A stretch of DNA of 64,000 bases from Hyphomicrobium_A sp964493785 (GTDB lineage: Bacteria > Pseudomonadota > Alphaproteobacteria > Rhizobiales > Hyphomicrobiaceae): NCBI GenBank assembly GCA_964493785.1, contig CAZBPM010000006.1, positions 62,001 to 126,000 on the forward strand, in the 5' to 3' direction. The translations under genes were made by a program, and so were the position numbers. The notes beneath the pieces are model-generated. The model was not told the origin of the DNA, made no database searches, and saw only the letters and a program-made list of their open reading frames with translations. Of this stretch, positions 42,759 to 51,079 are shown piece by piece; position 1 is the first letter of the stretch, and every line of letters starts with the position of its first letter.

Positions 42759-42772
42759 ATGACGGTCGTCAA
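42759..42772 (-). promoter_or_regulatory. FNR/FixK-type box ATGACGGTCGTCAA
   Basis: TTGACGACCGTCAT on the minus strand, preceded by an A-rich flank. It is the best-formed site of the set. With the centre at -41 the start would be about 20 bases before the rpmI ATG, placing L35 and baeRF under the regulator. The -10 (TACTCG, about 17-19 bases away) is poor. Confidence 0.62.
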
Positions 42773-42817
42773 TTTTTTGTTCGTTGCGGTGCGCGCATGC
42801 GGAATGTCGCAAACCCG

Positions 42818-43003
42818 CTATTGCGTTGCCGTGTTTTGAGGTGTCGCAGAAATCGCAGGCGGCGGACTTAGCGATGTAGTAGTCGAGCCTGCTGCCCATA
42901 TCGGACCGCTGGCGAGCGCCCACACCATGATCGTGAATGCGAACGCCAAGAGGCCGGCTGCCCCAATCAATAAAAGGCGGTCACGCGTGCGAATTCGTGA
43001 CAT
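42818..43003 (-). CDS. Small single-pass membrane protein, 61 aa
   Basis: The 61-residue frame has a basic start (MSRIRTRDR), one transmembrane helix (LLLIGAAGLLAFAFTIMVWALASG) and a Ser/Thr/Pro-rich tail. AGGAG lies 9 bases before the ATG at 43003. An FNR-type box at 43086-43099 with TAAGCG about 22 bases beyond it fits its start. No family recognised. It is read in the same direction as rpmI but its own box suggests a separate transcript. Confidence 0.55.
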   Translation of the reverse strand: MSRIRTRDRLLLIGAAGLLAFAFTIMVWALASGPIWAAGSTTTSLSPPPAISATPQNTATQ

Positions 43004-43085
43004 CGGCGCAAACTCCTACTTTCTTGCGTTGCCCTCGTTCGAAACCCAACTCTGCTACGCTTACCGATCCATGCGCGCCGATGCC

Positions 43086-43099
43086 ATGATGACTGTCAT
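43086..43099 (-). promoter_or_regulatory. FNR/FixK-type box ATGATGACTGTCAT
   Basis: TGAT-N4-GTCA palindrome. Read leftwards it predicts a start about 48 bases ahead of the 61-aa membrane protein. It forms a divergent pair with the box at 43206. Confidence 0.55.
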
Positions 43100-43205
43100 T
43101 TTCAGCGGAGCGGTGGGCCTACGGCACCAACGCGGGCGCGCAGTCGCGCAGCAATCAGAGCACATCGCACCGCAGGATTCTGCTGACGAGCGATTATATT
43201 CGATA

Positions 43206-43219
43206 CTGATGTCCGTCAT
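43206..43219 (+). promoter_or_regulatory. FNR/FixK-type box CTGATGTCCGTCAT
   Basis: TGAT-N4-GTCA palindrome. The nearest downstream genes on the plus strand are a doubtful 68-codon frame at 43318 and the DUF1931 gene at 43615, about 400 bases away, so the target is uncertain. Confidence 0.5.
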
Positions 43220-43317
43220 GGTTTCGTCTTCCGCAGAACCATAGTTTGTTCGGGTAACAGGCTCTCCTTTTGCAGCGCGCTCAGGCGCGGACGCACCAAA
43301 AGGGCGTAAGGCAAGCC

Positions 43318-43524
43318 ATGAACTTATCTGCCTGGATCTTCGCCGGATTCGCTGCAGCATGGATCGAAAACGATCACCGGCAAGACTCACCGGCTGCAAT
43401 TGCATTGACGCCGTCTTGCGGCGAAAAGCGTGCCGATCGCTTCGCTCGACCAGGAGCGTCCATGGCAGTCGTTCCGAGCAACGCTGCGCCTACGATGATC
43501 CCACAGAGGCGCACAAAGCATTGA
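43318..43524 (+). CDS. Doubtful small protein, 68 aa
   Basis: ATG at 43318 preceded by TAAGG 6 bases upstream, starting MNLSAWIFAGFAAAWIEND and then low-complexity polar sequence. It lies between the FNR-type box at 43206 and DUF1931. The start is plausible and the rest is not convincing; it may be a leader or chance frame. Confidence 0.25.
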   Translation: MNLSAWIFAGFAAAWIENDHRQDSPAAIALTPSCGEKRADRFARPGASMAVVPSNAAPTMIPQRRTKH

Positions 43525-43614
43525 ACGCGAAGTGGCTCCGAGCCGTCGTGATTGAGGTCAATCTACGGTCAGAGGATCGGGCCCCTGAACCTCCAGCCCA
43601 CGAGGCAAGCACGC

Positions 43615-44064
43615 ATGCACGTCATGAGTATCGCCAAGTTCGAACGCTTCTTCCGCACTACCGCCGGCCTTGACATCGACAAGCAGGACCTAAAGCGCTT
43701 TAGCGACTTCATCAACCGCAAGCTTTACGATCTTCTGAGCCGCGGCGAGGCGATAGCGCGAGCGAACGGCCACGACCGAATAGAGCTCTGCGATATACCC
43801 ATAACAAAAGGGCTGCAGGCGCAGCTCGAGGAGTTCGGCAAGCTCGATGAGGAACTGGAGCTCGCGCCAATTCTGGACCATTTGAGCGCGCGCCCCCCTC
43901 TAGGCCTCGCACTTAGCGACGAGACCGAGTCCCAGCTCGCAGCGGTCGCAGGAGGTATCAGCGTCGCACTCGCGCATTCGTTCAAGATCGTCGATCCAAA
44001 ATTGAAGAACCCACAGACCCGCCACTGGGAAACCGCCTTTCAGATCTTCGATCTCCTGCTGTAG
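43615..44064 (+). CDS. DUF1931 family protein (predicted double histone fold)
   Basis: A 149-aa soluble, helix-rich protein. It follows the DUF1931 pattern: IAKFERFFRTTAGLDIDKQDLKRFSDFINRKLYDLLSRGEAIARANGHDRIELCDIPITKGLQ (first histone-fold-like unit with the paired DIPITKG strand), then a second unit ending LSDETESQLAAVAGGISVALAHSFKIVDP. Structures of thermophile members of this family have two tandem histone folds in one chain. A role in DNA binding or compaction is inferred, not shown. ATG at 43615 has GAGG 9 bases upstream; an ATG at 43624 is an alternative. Confidence 0.82.
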   Translation: MHVMSIAKFERFFRTTAGLDIDKQDLKRFSDFINRKLYDLLSRGEAIARANGHDRIELCDIPITKGLQAQLEEFGKLDEELELAPILDHLSARPPLGLALSDETESQLAAVAGGISVALAHSFKIVDPKLKNPQTRHWETAFQIFDLLL

Positions 44065-44070
44065 CAGGAG
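44053..44070 (+). terminator. Hairpin at the end of the DUF1931 gene
   Basis: CTCCTGC-TGTA-GCAGGAG, a perfect 7-bp stem with a 4-base loop spanning the stop codon. No U tract follows, so intrinsic termination would be weak; it could instead stabilise the mRNA end. It sits just before the next FNR-type box. Confidence 0.35.
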
Positions 44071-44076
44071 ACTAAA

Positions 44077-44090
44077 CTGACGGTCGTCAT
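44077..44090 (+). promoter_or_regulatory. FNR/FixK-type box CTGACGGTCGTCAT
   Basis: Perfect TGACGGTCGTCA core between DUF1931 and the PfpI-like gene. The inferred start near 44125 leaves a leader of about 60 bases before the ATG at 44186. The -10 (TGTGGT) is poor. Confidence 0.6.
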
Positions 44091-44185
44091 GGCCAAAAAT
44101 TGAGGCGTCGGTTGTGGTGCGTTCTGAAGTGTCGACTGCAGTCATTCGACGCTAATCGAGCTTTGCCGGATCAGAGGAGTTCAAG

Positions 44186-44755
44186 ATGTCAATCGCGAGC
44201 TTGAAAAGGAAGAAGGTCGCAATCCTCGTCACCGACGGGTTCGAGGAGGTCGAGCTCGCGCAACCGCGAAAGGCGCTCGACGATGCGGGAGCCGAGACAG
44301 TGATCGTATCTCCGAAGGATGATTATGTTCGGTCGTGGGCGCTAACAGATTGGGACATCTCCTTCCCGGTCGAAGTTCCCCTCGATATCGCGAACGCTCA
44401 AGACTACGATGCCCTTCTTTTGCCTGGCGGCGTGATCAATCCAGACTCGCTGCGCATCATCCCCAAAGCTGTCGAGTTCGTTATGAAGTTCATCGATGCG
44501 GGAAAGCCCGTTGCCGCAATCTGCCATGGTCCGTGGACACTCATCGAAACGGGGGCGGTCAAGGGACGGCGCATGACGTCATGGCCATCGCTCAGGACCG
44601 ACCTCAGGAATGCTGGCGCCGATTGGGTCGATGAGGAAACCGTCGTCGATGGGGGCATACTCACAAGCCGTAACCCCGACGACATTCCGGCCTTCAACCT
44701 GGAGATGATCAAACTGTTTGCCGAGGCCTCGCCTGGAAGATCGAAGGCTGCTTAG
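44186..44755 (+). CDS. DJ-1/PfpI family protein (YhbO/YajL-like)
   Basis: A 189-aa class I amidotransferase-fold protein: KVAILVTDGFEEVELAQPRKALDDAG with the conserved Glu, then ALLLPGGVINPD, and the nucleophile elbow PVAAICHGPWTLIETGAVKGRRMTSWPS. The Glu-Cys-His set of PfpI/YhbO deglycases and stress proteins is intact. ATG at 44186 has AGAGGAG 6 bases upstream. An FNR-type box lies about 100 bases upstream. Confidence 0.93.
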   Translation: MSIASLKRKKVAILVTDGFEEVELAQPRKALDDAGAETVIVSPKDDYVRSWALTDWDISFPVEVPLDIANAQDYDALLLPGGVINPDSLRIIPKAVEFVMKFIDAGKPVAAICHGPWTLIETGAVKGRRMTSWPSLRTDLRNAGADWVDEETVVDGGILTSRNPDDIPAFNLEMIKLFAEASPGRSKAA

Positions 44756-44815
44756 TCCCTTGGTGAACGGCTGGCGGCCGCCTCCCTCAGAATCGAACAC
44801 AGGGGAGACACCCCG

Positions 44816-45016
44816 ATGGCGGATCCGTTGGTGTACGAATTCATCGCGATCGTATGTGCGGTTACGGCAGCTGGGCTTTGGGTCCGGGCAGCGCTGGCCT
44901 ATCGTTCGCTTTCCCCGCGGCGGGGGCTCAATGCTGCCGCCGCCTATTGGACGGCAGCCGCCCTAGCGGCGCAGGCGGGGACTTCCATCGCAATCATTGC
45001 GCGTGGTCTCTCCTGA
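44816..45016 (+). CDS. Small membrane protein, 66 aa
   Basis: Two hydrophobic helices (FIAIVCAVTAAGLWVRAALAY and LNAAAAYWTAAALAAQAGTSIAIIARG) joined by a basic loop. AGGGGAGA precedes the ATG at 44816 by 8 bases. No family recognised. It follows the PfpI-like gene by 60 bases and may be co-transcribed with it. Confidence 0.6.
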   Translation: MADPLVYEFIAIVCAVTAAGLWVRAALAYRSLSPRRGLNAAAAYWTAAALAAQAGTSIAIIARGLS

Positions 45017-45263
45017 ACCCAGACGGTGATGCCGAAGCACGGAAGGCGCAAGGGTGCCACGCATCCGCACCTCCTTGACTAAACTGTGCGAGGTGGCCGT
45101 TCCCAACGGTCTCAAACGAACCCCGGGCTCCGATATCGAGCGTCCGATATCAGACAATGCCGGGATTAGGGCATCTTTGCGTTCAAGCATATGGTCCCTC
45201 ATCGGCCGCAATCCAACAGGGCGCGGCCGGCAGGGAGATGCAAAGTGCTCTGGCCCCAACGCG

Positions 45264-45467
45264 AGAGAACTCGTGGCACCGCAGCCCGCTTTTCCAAAAA
45301 ATTTCGTACTTTCCCGTCTTGTTGAGAGCGATTTCGCGCTCCTCGAGCCGCACCTTGATCCCGTAGATCTTCCGGTGCGCAAGGTGCTGGAGCGACGGGG
45401 CAGACCAATCAAGACAATCTATTTTTTGGACAGTGGCATTGCCTCGATTGTGGCCAACGGCGGAAAG
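45264..45467 (+). pseudogene. Crp/Fnr-family regulator, N-terminal remnant
   Basis: The translated segment KNFVLSRLVESDFALLEPHLDPVDLPVRKVLERRGRPIKTIYFLDSGIASIVANGGK closely parallels residues 11-66 of the intact regulator at 60018. Homology then stops: the expected continuation (...EVGLIGREGM) is absent, and the next 300 bases carry only scattered similarity in other frames. The HTH is lost. It is a truncated, frameshifted paralogue, evidence of decay in this part of the window. Confidence 0.7.
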
Positions 45468-45816
45468 CGGCTTTGCCTGCATCGGCGGGTTACCTCGACC
45501 CGTCTCGCGCACTATGAATGGTCTAGCGGAGGTGCACGTGAGCACCTCCGCCCATCGCATCGGAGGCTTACGTCAGCTGCCGAGGGCAAAGCGGACTCAG
45601 GCCGAGGCGCACGAAGCTGCTTTCGTCACCTTCGTTGGATGTCCGCAAACTCGGCAAAGCACTCATTATACCGACTCGCTGCTGTGGTGCGCTGCAGGCG
45701 TCTTTATCGTAGCGTGTTCAACCGGCTCTGTCTTAACGAGGCGTACCCGCGAGACTGGTTCTATCGTATGGTGTGGACTTCCCCTGCAGTCGTTAGGAGA
45801 TGCCGGAACAATGCGA

Positions 45817-46488
45817 TTATCGGCACATCGGTTGTGAATCCGACTGTCGCCATAGAAGATAAGCAACTGGGAAAGTCGTTATGGAACTCGGCCCGTTCAG
45901 GCAGCTGGCATCGAAATAGAGCGTGTCTCCGCTCTTAAGTGCAAACGTGCGATCACCGTGCCGGTACTCCATCTCCCCCGAAAGCATGTGCAGGAAAACG
46001 AGTCCGGGCTGCACATAGAAGAACGGCGTGCCCTCGCGCTCAGACTTTACTAGGTAGAGCTCCGCTAATCCGTGCCCGGAAAAGTTGTGACCCTGCAGGT
46101 AATGTACGAAGTTGTGCGGCGAGCCTTCGCAAACCACTGGCATGCCTTCGTCGCGCTTTACCAGCTGGCACGGCTTTCGCGTGTCGAGCTCCGCAAACAG
46201 CGATGACAGAGGCAGTTCGAGCTTCTGCGCCAACACGACCAGAACGTCGAGCGTCGGTGTGTAAATTCCTCGCTCGATCCTGGAAAGCAGGCCGTTGGAT
46301 ATGCCGACGCGGCGCGCCAGCTCGTTTTGCGCCAGATTGAGCTTGCGGCGGGTTGCCAAGATCATCGCGCCAATTGAGGCGCGTGCGCGGTTGATGTCCA
46401 ATGCGTCTACGCCGAAGTCTCCCACGACTCCCGTCGGGTTCCGGCAGATATTCCGGCCTTTCAGATCGACGCTTTTGGAGCTTTGCAT
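45817..46488 (-). CDS. XRE-family regulator with cupin sensor domain
   Basis: A 223-aa protein. A basic 30-residue leader is followed by the HTH (ASIGAMILATRRKLNLAQNELARRVGISNGLLSRIERGIYTPTLDVLVVLAQKLELPLSSLF) and a C-terminal cupin (FFYVQPGLVFLHMLSGEMEYRHGDRTFALKSGDTLYFDA). This HTH-cupin type usually controls small-molecule catabolism or efflux. ATG at 46488; an internal start near the HTH is possible. It is convergent with the Crp remnant and has no obvious neighbouring target. Confidence 0.85.
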   Translation of the reverse strand: MQSSKSVDLKGRNICRNPTGVVGDFGVDALDINRARASIGAMILATRRKLNLAQNELARRVGISNGLLSRIERGIYTPTLDVLVVLAQKLELPLSSLFAELDTRKPCQLVKRDEGMPVVCEGSPHNFVHYLQGHNFSGHGLAELYLVKSEREGTPFFYVQPGLVFLHMLSGEMEYRHGDRTFALKSGDTLYFDASCLNGPSSITTFPVAYLLWRQSDSQPMCR

Positions 46489-47450
46489 GTCGTGCGTCCC
46501 ACCGTGCGTGCTTCTGGCGAGGCAGAAACTGCGCTCGCATACGCTCGTCTTGCGAAGGTATGCGGAGCAGGGGAATCTGCTGCGCCGTGTTCTCCGTGTT
46601 CCCTACGTCAAACCTAGTAGCTTAGCCTTGCAGATGCTGCGGAGCGCTAGGCAGCGCGCTGGTGGAATAGCGGGCGCATGAAGCGGATTTGCGCGACGCG
46701 GTTCTTGCAACGCGCGGGCCTCGACGACCGGCGCCGCGCTCGCGAGGCTAGCGTCAGTCTGGGCGCATCCAACGGTGACTTTAGGAACGAGGTTCGCGAC
46801 GCGGGGTGCGACGGCAGAATTCCCGTCCGATCTCGCTAAAGGCCGGAAGCGCTTTATGTATTCGTGGAATTTTTGGGATGTGTCAGACGACATAACCATC
46901 TCGCTTAAGATGGGGTCGTCCCCGCAGTGTAACCGAGGCGCTAGTCGTCTAGCAGCTATTCAACGTACCGCAAGCGCGACCGAGCGGCAAGCGTTCAGGC
47001 TGTCGAGAGGGGTGCAGACTCCTGAGAGTCCGATCCGTGGCGAGAGGAGTTATTGGGGGCAAGGTCGATGTGATTGCGCGCGCAGTCGCCAGCGATAGTC
47101 TGCGGCTCTAGCGTCACCTTAAGTAGTTGGCCAGACGCCGAGATGCGAGGCGCATCTTCACGCCGCATGGTCGGCGCGCAATCGCTGATTGCAGCCGCGA
47201 GCGCGCCTATCTGCGAGTGAAGGCGAGACAAATCGGTCAGTCGTTCGCGCGATGCCCCAACGTCAGTGTCCCATTCCTAGATCGCCAATGCCGGCTATCC
47301 TACTTGAACGCGTAGTCGTCGGCGGAGGCACCCGTGGACATATGCTTTCCCGGACACTAGATTCCGTCCTGTGAAATGGACTTTCTCCAGCAGGACGACC
47401 TGCCGTGGAGTCTGGTTTAAAGGGGACGGCCCCGCAGTTGTGGGGTGGAG
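46489..47450. other. No convincing gene (about 960 bases)
   Basis: Frames here are short and Arg/Ala/Ser-rich. One minus-strand frame (46603-46899) starts plausibly (MVMSSDTSQKFHEYIKRFRPLARSDGN) but decays into low-complexity sequence and matches nothing I know. No FNR-type box is present. The base composition looks less coding-like than the flanks; this could be decayed island DNA. Confidence 0.4.
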
Positions 47451-48641
47451 ATGTCCGCAACCGTTCCCGTTTATCGCCCCTCGAATGCCTTCTCGGAGTT
47501 GTTTCCCTGGTCGACTTGCCTGCGTCTCGCGACGGCATGGGCGGTCGTGATTGCCTTTGAGGCCGGCGGCGAAAGATGGCTTAGCGAATCGCTATCCGCG
47601 ACTAGCGCCGCGGTGAGCTTTGTCGTGCTCTTTTCAACAATTCTGATCGCTTCCTTCGGCGTTGCACGCGAGGCGGACAATCTGGCTGACAAACTGGGCG
47701 AACCGTATGGAACCCTAATCCTGACCCTCTCCGTTGTCATGATCGAGGTCATACTGATCGTGGCGGTGATGGTCGGGCCAGGACAGACGGAAACGATAGC
47801 GCGGGATTCCATCTTCGCCGTCATGATGATCATCATGAACCTGGTCACGGGCTCCTGCGTCTTACTGGGTGGCTTGCGACATGGCGAGCAAGAATACAAT
47901 TCCCAAGGCGCGGTTGCCTATCTGTCGATCATCGTACTTCTAACCGGAACGGCACTGGTGCTGCCGAACCTCGTCAGCTCTGGCAATGGTATTTTCGCTC
48001 CCGCGCAGGCGATCGCCTTCACCGTCCTGACTGTGACCCTCTATGCCGCGTTCCTTGTCATGCAGATGAAGGGCTCTCGCCGCTTTTTCATCCAGCCCGA
48101 AAAGGGAGCGCTTGCAATCCCCGCGCATCACTTAAGTCATGCTTCCGCAGCCGACCCAGCAAAGACGAAGCCGTCGTTTGCGGACAAGCGCACGGTTTTC
48201 ATTCGCTCCTTCATGCTCATCGCGCTTTTCGTTCCCGTCGCTGTGCTCGCTCACGATCTTGCCATACTGATCAATCTCGGCGTCGAGCATGCAGGCGCTC
48301 CGGCGGCGTTCGGTGGCGTTCTTATCGCCGTCGTCGTGTTTGCTCCCGAATCCATCACGGCCGTTAGGGCGTCGCTGGCCAACCAGATGCAGCGCACCAT
48401 GAATCTGTGCTTTGGAGCTTTCGTTTCGACGGTCGGCTTGACGGTGCCCGCGGTTCTCGCCATCGGGCTCATCATCGATAAGACCGTGATATTGGGGCTT
48501 GGTGCCGTCGACACGGCCCTTCTGGTGCTCACCGTTGTGTTGACGACACTAACGTTCTTAGGCGTGCGCACATCGCCGGTGCAGGGACTTATGCATCTCG
48601 GCCTGTTTGCGGTCTATGTCGTGCTGCTCATTCATCCATAG
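47451..48641 (+). CDS. Calcium/proton antiporter, CaCA family (y4hA/ChaA-like)
   Basis: A 396-aa integral membrane protein with about 11 helices. The two alpha-repeat regions are GEPYGTLILTLSVVMIEVILIVAVM and VFAPESITAVRASLANQMQRTMNLCFGAFVSTVGLTVPAVLAIGLI, with the conserved acidic residues of cation/H+ exchangers. It resembles the rhizobial ionic transporter y4hA and E. coli ChaA. The likely start is ATG at 47451; GTG at 47445 is an alternative. It would export Ca2+, Na+ or K+ at alkaline pH. Confidence 0.9.
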   Translation: MSATVPVYRPSNAFSELFPWSTCLRLATAWAVVIAFEAGGERWLSESLSATSAAVSFVVLFSTILIASFGVAREADNLADKLGEPYGTLILTLSVVMIEVILIVAVMVGPGQTETIARDSIFAVMMIIMNLVTGSCVLLGGLRHGEQEYNSQGAVAYLSIIVLLTGTALVLPNLVSSGNGIFAPAQAIAFTVLTVTLYAAFLVMQMKGSRRFFIQPEKGALAIPAHHLSHASAADPAKTKPSFADKRTVFIRSFMLIALFVPVAVLAHDLAILINLGVEHAGAPAAFGGVLIAVVVFAPESITAVRASLANQMQRTMNLCFGAFVSTVGLTVPAVLAIGLIIDKTVILGLGAVDTALLVLTVVLTTLTFLGVRTSPVQGLMHLGLFAVYVVLLIHP

Positions 48642-48725
48642 GACGACACATGCAGCACGTCTGCGATTCATGTGCCTTAAACGGCGTGCGGCATTGGCGA
48701 TTGTCCCTCTAGATCGTTCTCATTC

Positions 48726-48739
48726 GGAAAATGTTTTCC
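48726..48739. promoter_or_regulatory. Inverted repeat GGAAAA-TG-TTTTCC
   Basis: A perfect 6-bp inverted repeat with a 2-base spacer, about 155 bases upstream of the TonB-dependent receptor. Its position suits a metal-responsive operator, but it does not match a Fur, Nur or NikR consensus that I can name with confidence. Confidence 0.3.
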
Positions 48740-48892
48740 CACCTAGAAACATTGGGCGATTGTGGTGCTGAATCGCTTCAGGAGCGAATTCAAAAAGCCA
48801 ACACTCGATGCCGGTATTACGTTCGATCGTAGACATCGTAAGGACGCTTCAACTAGCTTCCATTGGTGTAGCTTTTGTAAGAGTCGAAGTTC

Positions 48893-51079
48893 ATGCGTAT
48901 CACGGTGTTGGTCGTGTCGGCAGTATCGTGCACGACGTGGAATAGCTTAGGTTTCGCTCAGGAAACGCAGCAGCTTCCTGCTCTGACCGTCACGACGACG
49001 CCGTCGAACCCTAAAGCCAAGAAGGCGACAGCGCCTCCCGCCAAATCAAAGTCCACGGGGGCCCCCGCGCTCCAGCTGGACTCTGCGACGAAGTCCCAAA
49101 CCACGGGCGTCGACGCGCTCGATCCGCGCCTCGGCAATATAGGCGCCGCGCAGACAAGCAGCGAAGGCTTCGTGCCGGCAGAACAGCTGTTGGAGAGACC
49201 CGCCTATCGGGTTGGCGAAATATTGGAGGCGGTGCCTGGCCTCGTCGTCACCCAGCACAGCGGCGACGGAAAGGCCAACCAGTATTTCATGCGTGGCTTC
49301 AACCTCGACCACGGCACCGACATTGCCATCACGATGGACGCGATGCCGGTGAACATGCGGACGCACGGCCACGGCCAGGGTTATGCAGACACCAATTTCG
49401 TTATCCCTGAAATCATGCGGGGTCTTTCGTTCCGCAAAGGCCCTTACTTCGCCTCGGAAGGCGATTTCTCCTCGGCGGGTGCCGTTCATCTCGATGTGGT
49501 CGATTCGCTCGAGAAGAATTTCGCGCAGCTCGAGATCGGCAGCTTCGGTCACCGCCGCGCCGTGACGGGCATGTCCGCGCCGGTCGGCCTCGATGGCACG
49601 ATCATGATCGCCGGAGAAGCCGTGAAGTTCGACGGACCGTGGGATCGGCCCGATGATTTGCGCAAACTCAACAGCGTCGTTCGCTATTCGAACGGTACCT
49701 ACGAGAATGGCTTCGCGCTGACCGCGATGGCGTACTCGGGCCATTGGTACGCCACCGACCAAATTCCGCAGCGGGCTGTCGATGAGGGGTTCATCGGCCG
49801 CTTCGGCTATATCGATCCGACCGACGGTGGCGTCTCCCATCGCTACAGCCTGTCAGCGCGCTGGCACGAGACGGACGCGAACTCGGCGACCCGCGTCAAT
49901 GCCTATCTGGTCAAGAGCGACCTCGATCTCTTCAATAACTTCTCCTATCTCCTGAACGACCCCGTCAACGGCGATCAGTTTCAACAAACCGACAACCGCA
50001 CGATCGCCGGCGCGAGCGCCAGCACAACCTACTTCGGCGTCCTCTCAAGCGGGCAGACGCTCGCAACCACGGTAGGTATCCAGGGCCGCTACGACGACAT
50101 CGGCGTCGGCCTCTTCAACACCAAGGATCGTGCACGCCTCTCGACGGTCCGTCAGGACAATGTACGGGAGGCGAGCGTCGGCCTCTTCGCAGAAAGCACC
50201 GTGCGCTGGACTGATTGGATCCGGGCCACGGTGGGACTGAGGGGAGACATGTTTTCTGCCGACGTGGAAAGCGGCCTTGAAGCCAACTCTGGCGACGACG
50301 TAGATGCGATCCTTAGCCCCAAGTTCGGCTTAGTGTTCGGACCGTGGGCCGACACCGAACTCTATTTGAATGCCGGTCGCGGGTTTCACAGCAATGATGC
50401 ACGCGGCGTGATGACGACCATCGATCCGGTCAGCGGCGACCTCGTGGACCGTGCCCCGTTCCTCGTACGCTCACAAGGCGCTGAGGTGGGGCTGCGCTCA
50501 CAGCCAAACGGAATCGTGACCAGCACCTTCTCTGTGTTCGTGCTCGATTTCGATTCCGAGATCGTCTTCGTCGGCGATGCCGGTACGACGGAGGCAAGTC
50601 TCCCGAGCCGGCGCATCGGCGCTGAGTACACGCTGCAGGCGCGGCTCGCGTCGTGGATGGCACTCGATCTCGATGCCGCTTACACGCGCGCACGGTTCAG
50701 GGACGAAGACCCAGGGGCACCCGGCCGTCGAATTCCCGGCGCGATTGAGGGTGTGGTCGGTGCGGGCCTGTCGTTTGACAATCTGGACGGATGGTTCGGC
50801 GGTGTGAATGTTCGCTACTTCGGTGCGCGGCCGCTGATCGAGGACAACAGCGTCCGCTCCAAGTCGAGTTCCCCTGTGTCTGGACGTATTGGATACAGGT
50901 TCGCCGACGGGTTCATCGTGCGGCTCGACGGATTCAACCTCCTCGACCAGACATCGAGCCAGATCGACTACTACTATGCCTCTCGGCTGCCGGGCGAAAA
51001 TCCGGACGGTGCCGACGATATTCATTTCCATCCGCTCGAGCCGCGCTCGTTCCGGCTTTCACTGACGAAGCACTGGTAG
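48893..51079 (+). CDS. TonB-dependent outer-membrane receptor, probable nickel or metal-chelate type
   Basis: A 728-aa receptor: signal peptide ending near SLGFAQ, a Pro/Lys-rich linker, plug domain (ERPAYRVGEILEAVPGLVVTQHSGDGKANQYFMRGFNLDHGTDIAITMDAMPVNMRTHGHGQGYADTNFVIPE), then a 22-strand barrel ending FRLSLTKHW with the terminal aromatic Trp. The N-terminal TonB box is probably QLPALTVT. The plug loop HGHGQG could bind a metal. The neighbours (permease, nickel-type ureohydrolase, HupE) suggest nickel uptake, an inference. The related plug pattern also occurs in uncharacterised receptors. Confidence 0.88.
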   Translation: MRITVLVVSAVSCTTWNSLGFAQETQQLPALTVTTTPSNPKAKKATAPPAKSKSTGAPALQLDSATKSQTTGVDALDPRLGNIGAAQTSSEGFVPAEQLLERPAYRVGEILEAVPGLVVTQHSGDGKANQYFMRGFNLDHGTDIAITMDAMPVNMRTHGHGQGYADTNFVIPEIMRGLSFRKGPYFASEGDFSSAGAVHLDVVDSLEKNFAQLEIGSFGHRRAVTGMSAPVGLDGTIMIAGEAVKFDGPWDRPDDLRKLNSVVRYSNGTYENGFALTAMAYSGHWYATDQIPQRAVDEGFIGRFGYIDPTDGGVSHRYSLSARWHETDANSATRVNAYLVKSDLDLFNNFSYLLNDPVNGDQFQQTDNRTIAGASASTTYFGVLSSGQTLATTVGIQGRYDDIGVGLFNTKDRARLSTVRQDNVREASVGLFAESTVRWTDWIRATVGLRGDMFSADVESGLEANSGDDVDAILSPKFGLVFGPWADTELYLNAGRGFHSNDARGVMTTIDPVSGDLVDRAPFLVRSQGAEVGLRSQPNGIVTSTFSVFVLDFDSEIVFVGDAGTTEASLPSRRIGAEYTLQARLASWMALDLDAAYTRARFRDEDPGAPGRRIPGAIEGVVGAGLSFDNLDGWFGGVNVRYFGARPLIEDNSVRSKSSSPVSGRIGYRFADGFIVRLDGFNLLDQTSSQIDYYYASRLPGENPDGADDIHFHPLEPRSFRLSLTKHW

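Noticed and set aside
45433..45837. 134-codon frame downstream of the Crp remnant as a new gene
   Set aside because: Contains only weak echoes of Crp central-domain sequence in the wrong frame; best read as decay of the same regulator.
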